Of a DNA stretch of 9,275 nucleotides, positions 1 to 6,589 are shown piece by piece. The DNA is taken from assembly GCA_947374105.1 (NCBI GenBank), contig CANCAO010000041.1:1-9275 (forward strand). The letters run 5' to 3'. Position numbers and translations under genes: made by a program. Origin of the DNA: Comamonadaceae bacterium. Lineage in GTDB: Bacteria; Pseudomonadota; Gammaproteobacteria; Burkholderiales; Burkholderiaceae_C. Position 1 is the first letter of the stretch; every line of letters starts with the position of its first letter. Under the pieces are notes generated by a model, which searched no databases, was not told where the DNA came from, and saw nothing but the letters and a program-made list of their open reading frames with translations.

Positions 1-270
1 ATTCTGCGCGATGAACTCCCCATTGCCTTCAAACGCCACGCCACCAGCAAGATCAGCAGCCTGCGCGATCTGGAATCTGTGGGCACCATGGGGTTTCGCG
101 GTGAAGCACTGGCCGCTATCAACTCCATAGCTGACTGCGCCATTCTTTCAAGGGCTACAGACCAATCCAATGCCTGGCTACTGGATGGTCGCACGGGCGA
201 GTTGTCACCGGTAGCGCGGGCGAAATGGAACAATCTAGCGTTGCCACAACATAAACACTTCAGCTGTTAA
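1..270 (+). pseudogene. mutL: mutL fragment (DNA mismatch repair ATPase), truncated
   Basis: This is an internal piece of MutL, the GHKL-family ATPase that couples MutS mismatch recognition to downstream repair. The reading frame is open from base 1, so the gene begins outside the window. Seen directly: the ATPase-region motif RHATSKI (about bases 34-54) and the family signature GFRGEAL (about 88-108), then text typical of betaproteobacterial MutL up to SPVARA (about 205-222). From base 223 the protein no longer resembles MutL, which should continue with a GTTVEV-like strand and an FF.TPAR.KF motif, and a TAA stop follows at 268-270. The rest of the ATPase domain and the whole C-terminal dimerisation domain are missing. 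The stop shares bases with the convergent stop of the M50-HlyD gene. I infer a broken gene or a partial duplicate; a chimeric assembly is the main alternative. The family call is firm; the cause of truncation is not. Confidence 0.8.
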
Positions 271-2396
271 AAGCCACTCTCCCGAATGGCCACAGCAACG
301 ATGCGCTCAATGATGGAAGGTAGCCATGCTTGAGCTTTGCCCTCAATCACCACATTGGCCAACAACATTTGTTGTGATCTGGGTGCGCCATCCAGGGCGA
401 TTTGCACGCGATAAAGCGGGTCTCTTGCCAATGCGCTCATGCGTCGCTCATCGCCTGTTGCGCCCAAAGTGGCAACAGGCCCGCCAGACTTGGCGTCCAA
501 CATGCTGTGCGGCAGGATAACCGTTCGGCTTTGATCAATGTCAACGATGTGTCCGGTAATGAACTCCATAGATCGCAAAGCCATTCTTGCCCGAGCGGAG
601 TCACCGATACGAAGCCGCTCCACGTCGTTCTGGGACACATAGGTGTCAACAACCCAATGCGTAGGATCGAGCAACACCGCGAGTGGTTGGCGCGATTTAA
701 CCCATACGCCAGGCATCAACTGCGAGTCCTGATCACTCAAGACTCCTGTAAATGAGGCGGCAAGCTTTAAGCGAGAATGCTCGCCCTCAAACACCTGCGC
801 TTCGGCCACAAACTTGTCTTGCTGTGTTTGCAGCTGCGCTCTGCGATCTTCACCATCAGAAAAGCCACTGAGGCCAAGGAGTTCTTTACCCCGCGCATCG
901 GCCAATGCGGTGGCTCTTTGCTCAGATATCTGCAAGTCTGGCGAGGACATCGCAAACAAAATATCGCCTTGTTTAACCGAGCCTTCTTTTCCAAGACTGG
1001 TAATTTTCCCGGCCAATGGCGCATAAATCACCTCGTGGCGCTCGGGGTGAACCCACCCCACGCCCTGCACACTAGAACTCCAAGGCACTAAAACGAGCGC
1101 GACTAAACCGACCCAAAAAATCCAAGCTGCATATCGACGGTTCAACTTGATCTCGGTCTTTCGAGCTATCCACACTTTAATTTCCCCCCATACTGGCCGC
1201 GCAATAAACCACACCAACTCGATAAGCATCAAAAATATGCCTAACAGCTTGAATGCAAAGTGGTAAACCAACAAAGCAATGCCCAAGAAAACCCCAAGCC
1301 GATACACCCAAGTGACGATGGTAAAAGTAATCAAACCGGCATTGCCATACCCGGGTGTGCGCTCGGGCCAAGGCTCTTCAAATCCCAGCAAGGTTCTTCT
1401 GATCCAGGTACGCGCTAAGGCATCACCACGTTCGTGCAAATTGGGAAAATCCAGCACATCCGTCAAGATGAAATAACCATCAAAACGCATGAAAGGGCTG
1501 GCATTGAGCAGCAAGGTCAAAAACCAACTGGTTGTGGCCAAGAAGAACAAGGCATTTCTAAACGCCCCATCAGGCACAAGGCACCAAGCAAACGTGGCCA
1601 AGCCTGCCAAACCCAACTCGGAAATGATGCCCGCACTGGCAATGGCCAAACGTTGACGTGGCTTGGTGAGCTTCCAACTCTCGCTGGTGTCGGTGTAGAG
1701 CATGGGGAACAAAACCAACATGGCCACCCCCATGTGTGCCACTCTGACCCCGTATCGAGTGGCTGTAATGGCATGCCCCATTTCATGCAAGGTTTTGGCA
1801 AGCACTAAGGCGACTGTGTAACCCAAGATGCCCGACCAGGTCATGTGATCAACCGCCGTACTGACGAACGTCTCCCACTGCCGAGCGGCCAAAAACAAAC
1901 CCATCAAACTCAGCGCAACAACAATGCCGGCCGTGGTGCGACTGAACAGCCAATCGACCCAGGGCAGTAACTTGATCAACCATTGCTGCGGTCGAATCAA
2001 GGGCACACGAAAAAACAGATAGTTATGCAGCAACCACTCGTAAGGATTTTTTTTCAAGCGTGCCGCACGGTGCTTGAGTTGATCAACCGCTGTAGGCGTG
2101 TCGGCTCTGAAGAAGGTGTGCAGGTTTAGAAAATCAACCAATGCAAAAACATCGTCTTCTGTGATGTGCAAAGTGGTCTCAGCATTGACAGAGTCAGCGA
2201 TGGCTTTGGCACTGCCTTGGTGCCAACGCAGCAAGACTTCAAAATCGATCCATCCAATTCTAAAAAACCGGTTGTTCACTGGGTCTTGCACCATCCATGC
2301 GGGTGAACCGTCGTGATTGGCGCTGGCGGGCAAAAGCCGCATTTCTTGCCGCAAGCTGGGCAAGGGCTTGTCGGCCTGTGGCGCACTCAATATCAC
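267..2396 (-). CDS. M50-family zinc metalloprotease fused to HlyD-like adaptor domain
   Basis: About 709 residues, inner membrane. I chose GTG at 2396-2394, which overlaps the upstream stop as GTGA, over an ATG at 2462 that would overlap the previous gene by 70 bases; another GTG lies at 2408. Domains in order, numbered from GTG 2396: a soluble N-terminal domain (about 15-100) resembling a PqqD/RRE-type winged helix; several membrane helices from about 158; the zinc site HEMGH at 204-208; further helices; a second M50 motif [11 protein letters not shown] at 298-308, whose Asp306 is the likely third zinc ligand; a last helix at about 425-439; then a split lipoyl/HlyD barrel (halves about 459-481 and 545-555) with only a short hairpin between them. 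The end IRESGF (704-709) looks like the natural terminus. All catalytic residues are present, so a working site-2-type protease is likely. Such fusions are annotated as putative peptide zinc metalloproteases or HlyD-family efflux proteins. Here it is the last gene of the secretion operon and may stand in for the missing ABC transporter; that role is inference. Confidence 0.88.
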   Translation of the reverse strand: MILSAPQADKPLPSLRQEMRLLPASANHDGSPAWMVQDPVNNRFFRIGWIDFEVLLRWHQGSAKAIADSVNAETTLHITEDDVFALVDFLNLHTFFRADTPTAVDQLKHRAARLKKNPYEWLLHNYLFFRVPLIRPQQWLIKLLPWVDWLFSRTTAGIVVALSLMGLFLAARQWETFVSTAVDHMTWSGILGYTVALVLAKTLHEMGHAITATRYGVRVAHMGVAMLVLFPMLYTDTSESWKLTKPRQRLAIASAGIISELGLAGLATFAWCLVPDGAFRNALFFLATTSWFLTLLLNASPFMRFDGYFILTDVLDFPNLHERGDALARTWIRRTLLGFEEPWPERTPGYGNAGLITFTIVTWVYRLGVFLGIALLVYHFAFKLLGIFLMLIELVWFIARPVWGEIKVWIARKTEIKLNRRYAAWIFWVGLVALVLVPWSSSVQGVGWVHPERHEVIYAPLAGKITSLGKEGSVKQGDILFAMSSPDLQISEQRATALADARGKELLGLSGFSDGEDRRAQLQTQQDKFVAEAQVFEGEHSRLKLAASFTGVLSDQDSQLMPGVWVKSRQPLAVLLDPTHWVVDTYVSQNDVERLRIGDSARARMALRSMEFITGHIVDIDQSRTVILPHSMLDAKSGGPVATLGATGDERRMSALARDPLYRVQIALDGAPRSQQMLLANVVIEGKAQAWLPSIIERIVAVAIRESGF
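2393..2396 (-). promoter_or_regulatory. GTGA start/stop overlap deciding the M50-HlyD start
   Basis: The four bases read GTGA on the - strand: GTG begins the M50-HlyD frame and TGA ends the GAF-HlyD frame. A purine-rich GAGAGAG (about 2408-2414) and GGATAGGG (about 2399-2406) lie upstream. This is the usual geometry for coupled genes and is the reason for preferring this start over the ATG at 2462. Confidence 0.55.
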
Positions 2397-3739
2397 AGCC
2401 CTATCCACTCTCTCACGGCGGCCATGGGTCTGCGAAATAGGTAGTAACCCAGTAACGCCCAATCGCCAGAGATACGCGCTGTACCACTGAGTCCAATGCG
2501 TGCTTTTTCACTGCCTTCCTCAAATTGACCGCGCAAGCGATAGGCTGAGACACCCTCTGGACTCAACATGGCTTGGTAACTGGTTTGTAAAAGCACTGCG
2601 GGCAGTGGACTCAAGGGTTGTGTATGCAAAAAGAGTCGCAAGGGCGCGCCCGGCTCCAGGTTTAACGCATCCGCAACCGGCAACCACACCAAGATACCGG
2701 CGTCTTTGGGGTCAGCCAACTGCATCACGCGTTCACCCGTTAGCACTGGACGGCCCAACCAATCGTTGGGGTCACCAAAAACCGCGATGCCATCACGCTC
2801 AGCCTTAACAACAACCCGATTAAGCAAACCCTCAGCCAAGGCCAGTTCAGACTCTTTTTCGTTCACTCGCCCCACAACAGCGGCAAGCTCGCCTTTGCTT
2901 TTCAAATCATCAAACGCGCGTTGCTGTGCGATGAACAGGTCAGCACGCGCAACGGCCACGCCGCGCCGTGCCACCTCTCGCCGACTGGCCAGCGAGCTGT
3001 CATCCATAGAAAACAATTTATCGCCAGTTTTAACAACGGCATTGGGCTGCACATGAAAGGCACTGATCACACCATCTTGGGGCGCAGCAACCGCCATGGA
3101 CGTCAGCGCAACAACCTCCGCAGGGGCCAAGGCCGACAAACGAACCGGGATGAACATGGCCAACAACAGACACCCCAGAATGATCTTGGGCAAGCGACCA
3201 TGAAACATCGAACTCAGGTTGGTTACCCACGACCGAGGCCCACGATTGAGTGCATCAAGGCAATAGCCATAGGTCTGGTGCGCACGATTGAGCAAGTCGA
3301 GCTCAGCATCCTCCCAAAGCGAATCACGCGCATACAACACCAAACCAATTTGTTGACCCGCAGAATTAAAGAGTGCAGCAACCAAGAGGTGCGCAGGCAA
3401 CCACTCTTCCCACCCTTCAACGAGGTCTGGCGAGGTGTTTGGAAAATCGAGTTTTTGACAACCCGATTGACGCTCCATACTTTGAACAAAACGACCCAAC
3501 CAAACCGCATAAGGAGAGTCTTCGGCCACGCTAACCAAGCCCGAAGCGGCGCAGAGCTTGAGTCGGCCATTCACGTTGCATGTGAAAAAAGCCGCTTGCC
3601 GATAATCCAGCAAAGTAAATACTTCGTTGACAACCGTGAAACCCAATTCGACGGGGCTAGTTGCATTTTGAGCGCGTTGCTCCAGATGCAACAAAGCAGC
3701 CAAAGAGGCGGCTCCGGCCAACTCAAGAGAATCACTCAT
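2393..3739 (-). CDS. GAF-HlyD membrane fusion protein (periplasmic adaptor with cytoplasmic sensor-like domain)
   Basis: 448 residues. Residues about 10-165 form a soluble GAF-like domain, seen as alternating strands and helices with a hydrophobic core and an IGLVLYARDS-type closing strand. A single membrane helix follows at about 184-205 (positive residues R182 and K185 before it). After it comes a HlyD/AcrA-type periplasmic part: lipoyl half at about 219-243 (DGVI, then VKTGDKLF), an Ala/Glu/Arg-rich helical hairpin at about 250-310, the second lipoyl half at about 310-345 and a beta-barrel region to the end. This topology puts the GAF domain in the cytoplasm, where it might sense a ligand or contact a partner. 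The start is 3 bases after the stop of the small adaptor gene. A GAGG lies only 1 base before the ATG, too close for a normal ribosome site, so translation may depend on coupling. The stop overlaps the GTG start of the M50-HlyD gene. The adaptor assignment is firm; the GAF call is from fold-like pattern only. Confidence 0.82.
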   Translation of the reverse strand: MSDSLELAGAASLAALLHLEQRAQNATSPVELGFTVVNEVFTLLDYRQAAFFTCNVNGRLKLCAASGLVSVAEDSPYAVWLGRFVQSMERQSGCQKLDFPNTSPDLVEGWEEWLPAHLLVAALFNSAGQQIGLVLYARDSLWEDAELDLLNRAHQTYGYCLDALNRGPRSWVTNLSSMFHGRLPKIILGCLLLAMFIPVRLSALAPAEVVALTSMAVAAPQDGVISAFHVQPNAVVKTGDKLFSMDDSSLASRREVARRGVAVARADLFIAQQRAFDDLKSKGELAAVVGRVNEKESELALAEGLLNRVVVKAERDGIAVFGDPNDWLGRPVLTGERVMQLADPKDAGILVWLPVADALNLEPGAPLRLFLHTQPLSPLPAVLLQTSYQAMLSPEGVSAYRLRGQFEEGSEKARIGLSGTARISGDWALLGYYLFRRPMAAVREWIGL

Positions 3740-3742
3740 ACC

Positions 3743-4612
3743 TCACCGCAGACTGGCAATATGGGCTACACCACTCATGCCCGGCAACAGATCGGGGGTG
3801 TTTTTGACAATGGTAGCCTCAATCTCAATGGTTTGACTGACCGGATCGACACGGCTGTTCAAGGCCAACATGCGCGCTGAGTAGGTTTTTCCGGTCTCAT
3901 CAATCACCACATCAAACACGCGACCGGCCTTCATCTGCCCCAACAAGCGTGACGGCACATTAAGCTTTAAGCGCAATGGCCCGTTTTTGATCAAATCAAC
4001 CATGGCTTGACTGGGTGTCACACTCATATGGGTGCGCACGTGCACTTTCGCCACTCGGCCTGACCAAGGGGCTTTGATGGTGCACAAGTCCACCTGCGCA
4101 CGTTGCAACTCCACCTGCGCCCTGCCCTTGGCCGCCGCACTGGCGGCCAGTGCCACTTCAACGTCACTGGCTTGCTCTAGGCCTTGCATGCGCACCTTGG
4201 CTTCGTGGGCTTCAACAGCACCCGACAGCTCCGCGTTGGCGATGTTCAGGCGCGCCACAGGCTCCTCACAGTCAAATTCAACCAAGGTTTGCCCTGCTTC
4301 AAAATGCACGCCGATAGAGACGTGCAATTTTTTGATCTTTGCCGTCACGGAGCTGGACAAGGTGGTCTCTCTATCGGCCACCAAGAGCACGCGAATAGCG
4401 TTAACGGGCGTCACGGCAACAAGGGCTTCCTCTGACTTGGAGGGTGAGGCCACAGAGGTTATGACTGGAGCGGCAATAGGCGCTGTTGTGGACGCTGCAA
4501 CAGGGTCTGTGGATTTGATTTTTTGAGTGCCCCCGACCTGGGCGTTGGCAAACACGCAGCTCAACAGCAGGCTGGCACATACGCCATTCAAGATCAATTT
4601 TTTCTTCATCAT
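3743..4612 (-). CDS. Small periplasmic adaptor subunit (HlyD/RND-type membrane fusion protein)
   Basis: 289 residues, exported to the periplasm. It has a Sec signal peptide (MMKKK, a hydrophobic core at about 6-21, and a likely cut after ANA at residue 24), then a Thr/Ala/Pro-rich linker to about 68. The adaptor fold follows: first lipoyl half at about 85-115 (FEAGQTLVEFD), a short Ala-rich helical hairpin at about 118-175, the second half with the classic IKAPWSGRV at 179-187, and a barrel ending with LLPGMSG at 275-281. It is shorter than typical RND adaptors (about 370-400 residues) and seems to lack most of the membrane-proximal domain. Its role would be to bridge inner-membrane components to the TolC-like channel encoded just upstream. 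The first ATG (4612) overlaps the TolC stop as ATGA, and a second ATG follows at once. SCVF near residue 19 could be read as a weak lipobox, but the ANA cut fits better. Confidence 0.87.
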   Translation of the reverse strand: MMKKKLILNGVCASLLLSCVFANAQVGGTQKIKSTDPVAASTTAPIAAPVITSVASPSKSEEALVAVTPVNAIRVLLVADRETTLSSSVTAKIKKLHVSIGVHFEAGQTLVEFDCEEPVARLNIANAELSGAVEAHEAKVRMQGLEQASDVEVALAASAAAKGRAQVELQRAQVDLCTIKAPWSGRVAKVHVRTHMSVTPSQAMVDLIKNGPLRLKLNVPSRLLGQMKAGRVFDVVIDETGKTYSARMLALNSRVDPVSQTIEIEATIVKNTPDLLPGMSGVAHIASLR

Positions 4613-6501
4613 TTTTTATCCTCTAAAGCTATGTCGTTGAGCCAGTTTTTAATTTGCGGGAGTTTGGACGTCACTGCGGCAATCAGGCTGGATTCGTAGG
4701 TTGCGTCTCGCGCTTGAGGGGGTAGTGTGCTGGCAAAGAACGTATGGCCTTTGGCTTGGCCTTTGAGGTCGGTGATTGACATGAGCCAGTTGATTTTTTC
4801 CAGGCCAGGCTTGGCTTCTTTTTGCAAGGTCAAGGTAAGCGGGACGCCGTGCTCGGGGTCGAGGGTGACTTGGTTGCGTTTGAACAACTCCATGATTTGG
4901 GATTTCATGCGAACGCCCATCACGGTGTCATCGACACCGGCCAGCTTCAGGTTAACGCCAGGGGCCGGGTTGAAGAGGATTGAGCTCATCTTGAGGGCTT
5001 CTTTTTCGCTGCTCTCCAGGTGTCGTTGAACACGCTGCGTGAGCTCAGGAATGTCGTTGCCGTCAAAGTCGTCCGGTATGGGGTCAAAGCCCAAGGTGTT
5101 GTACAAGCGGCCAAAGGCAATTTGTGCATTGGCATAGGCGCTGGCGCGTTGGTAGTTGCCCAACACGGAGCGGGCTTGTGTGCGAATCACTTCCAGTTCG
5201 CTGTCCAGTTTGGCCGTTGCCGATGCGCGCATGTAGTTGGCCATGCGCAAATCAACCTGCGACGAGGTTTCGGACAGCTGGAAGTCTTCGAGTGTCAAGC
5301 GGTAGCGCTCAACACCAATGCGCAATTGGGTGATGACGGCCATCGATAAGGCCATGCGCCGGGTTTGATCGGTTTTGACTTGTTGATCTTGCGTGCTCTT
5401 GAGTGTGGGCAAGGCGAGCAATTGCATGAGGTTCCAAGAGACTTTACCGCCTGCCTGAGCCCAGCTGTTGTTGTACATCAAGCTGTTGGAGCTGTACTGC
5501 ATGCTGGTGTCAAAGCTGATGCCGGGCAATATGTTCAGGAGTTGTTTTTTCGCTTCGTCTGTGGTGATGCGTTTTTTGAAGTCTTCTTCGCGCAGTTCGG
5601 GGCGTTGGAGTAGGGCTAGTTCTTCCAGCTTGAGTAGGTCTGTGGGTGCGGGTGGGAGTTTGGCTTCAGAGGTTTCGGCAACCACAATCACCGTGCCGGG
5701 CTTGACATTCATCATGGCGGCCAGTTCGCGGTTGGCGAACTCCAGGTCTTGACGCCGTTGGTTTAGAAATGAGATGGTGTCGATCAGGGCTCGCTGGTAG
5801 TTCAAGGCTTGTAGGGGGGAGATGATGCGCTGAACTTCAGCCTCGCGTGAGCGGGTCAGGGCGAGGTTGGCGCGTTGGAGGATGTCTTGGGTTTGTGCGA
5901 GCAAGCGCTGTGCGCCTAGAGAGCGCCAGTAGGCTGATCGTGCGTCTTGGATCAGGTTTTGAACGACTTTGCGGCGGCGCTCTTCGGCGATGAGGAATTG
6001 GTTGGCTTGTTGGCGGGCCCGGTAGTACGAGACGCCGAAGTCGAGCACGTTCCAAGAGAATTCAGCGTTCGTCAGTGAGAAGCTGCGGTCTTCTGAGGTG
6101 GAGGGGCGCAGGGAGGGGATGCCGTCTACTATGCCCACGCTGGTTCCGCCTGAGTCGTTGCTGCGGGTTCGGTAGCCGGCGGCAACGGTCATGCGGGGCA
6201 GCATGTCATAGGTGGCATAGTCTGCCAAGCCCATGGCCAAGGCGGATTCCATCTTTTTAAGGCGGTAGTCAAGGTTGTAGCGCAGTGAGCGGGCAATGAC
6301 TTCGGCCAAAGTGACAGGGTGGTCAATGGGCAGTTGGTCTTTGTACATGAGCTCGGTGTCGGCTTTGACGCGCTCACGCACCTCGTCTTGTGTGGCCAGC
6401 TCTGGGGTGACGCTGCAACCAGCCATTAAGAGAACGGCAACGATGCTCGTTGTTTTTTTAATTGCAAATTCTTTGACGTTCATGTTCATGTTGATATCCA
6501 T
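4609..6501 (-). CDS. TolC-family outer-membrane efflux lipoprotein with extra C-terminal domain
   Basis: 630 residues. The N-terminus carries a lipoprotein signal: basic KK at 15-16, a hydrophobic core, and LLMAGC with Cys29 as the predicted lipidated residue. From about 62 to 475 it has the two-fold repeat of TolC-type outer-membrane factors: LAEVIARSLRYNLDYR-like helix starts, long coiled-coil helices rich in Gln/Arg/Ala (about 165-265 and 375-465), and strand segments at about 103-155 and 327-360. After about residue 505 there is an additional domain of some 120 residues that is not part of TolC; I do not recognise it. It would give the trimeric channel through which the adjacent adaptors export substrate. 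ATG codons at 6501, 6489 and 6483 are all possible starts. None has a good ribosome site; a weak GGA stands 7 bases before 6489. All leave the signal peptide intact. The stop overlaps the next gene's start. Confidence 0.88.
   Translation of the reverse strand: MDINMNMNVKEFAIKKTTSIVAVLLMAGCSVTPELATQDEVRERVKADTELMYKDQLPIDHPVTLAEVIARSLRYNLDYRLKKMESALAMGLADYATYDMLPRMTVAAGYRTRSNDSGGTSVGIVDGIPSLRPSTSEDRSFSLTNAEFSWNVLDFGVSYYRARQQANQFLIAEERRRKVVQNLIQDARSAYWRSLGAQRLLAQTQDILQRANLALTRSREAEVQRIISPLQALNYQRALIDTISFLNQRRQDLEFANRELAAMMNVKPGTVIVVAETSEAKLPPAPTDLLKLEELALLQRPELREEDFKKRITTDEAKKQLLNILPGISFDTSMQYSSNSLMYNNSWAQAGGKVSWNLMQLLALPTLKSTQDQQVKTDQTRRMALSMAVITQLRIGVERYRLTLEDFQLSETSSQVDLRMANYMRASATAKLDSELEVIRTQARSVLGNYQRASAYANAQIAFGRLYNTLGFDPIPDDFDGNDIPELTQRVQRHLESSEKEALKMSSILFNPAPGVNLKLAGVDDTVMGVRMKSQIMELFKRNQVTLDPEHGVPLTLTLQKEAKPGLEKINWLMSITDLKGQAKGHTFFASTLPPQARDATYESSLIAAVTSKLPQIKNWLNDIALEDKK
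4619..4624 (-). promoter_or_regulatory. Ribosome binding site of the small adaptor gene
   Basis: AGAGGA stands 6 bases before the ATG at 4612 (9 before the second ATG at 4609), inside the last codons of the tolC-like gene. With the ATGA overlap it supports translational coupling of channel and adaptor. Confidence 0.6.
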
Positions 6502-6589
6502 ATTCAGTACCGAAAAACGTTGTTGTTAGATTGCGCAGATTAGATTTCGAAAGGAGGCGGGACTTTAACCGCACGCATTTCAAAAATAA
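6502..6589 (-). other. 88-bp gap between repeat-protein gene and tolC-like gene
   Basis: This is the only intergenic stretch of any size. I see no convincing sigma-70 promoter and no terminator with a strong stem and U-run; a small GCGG/CCGC inverted repeat (about 6558-6573) has only four pairs. On the transcribed strand it contains CCTCCTTTC (6557-6549), identical to the anti-Shine-Dalgarno end of 16S rRNA. The gap could be a weak processing or attenuation point between a highly expressed cargo gene and its transporter genes, but nothing in it proves that. Confidence 0.4.

Noticed and set aside
223..266. Rho-independent terminator between the mutL fragment and the M50-HlyD stop
   Set aside because: Only a four-pair GTTG/CAAC hairpin is visible, with no T-run on either strand.
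2397..2462. Longer start (ATG 2462) for the M50-HlyD gene
   Set aside because: Would overlap the conserved end of the GAF-HlyD gene by 70 bases and add an Arg-rich tail unlike family N-termini; the GTGA overlap start fits better.
2921..3880. 319-codon open frame on the + strand
   Set aside because: Lies antisense across the GAF-HlyD gene and the end of the adjacent small adaptor, has low-complexity Arg/Gln/Thr composition and no family resemblance; a shadow frame.
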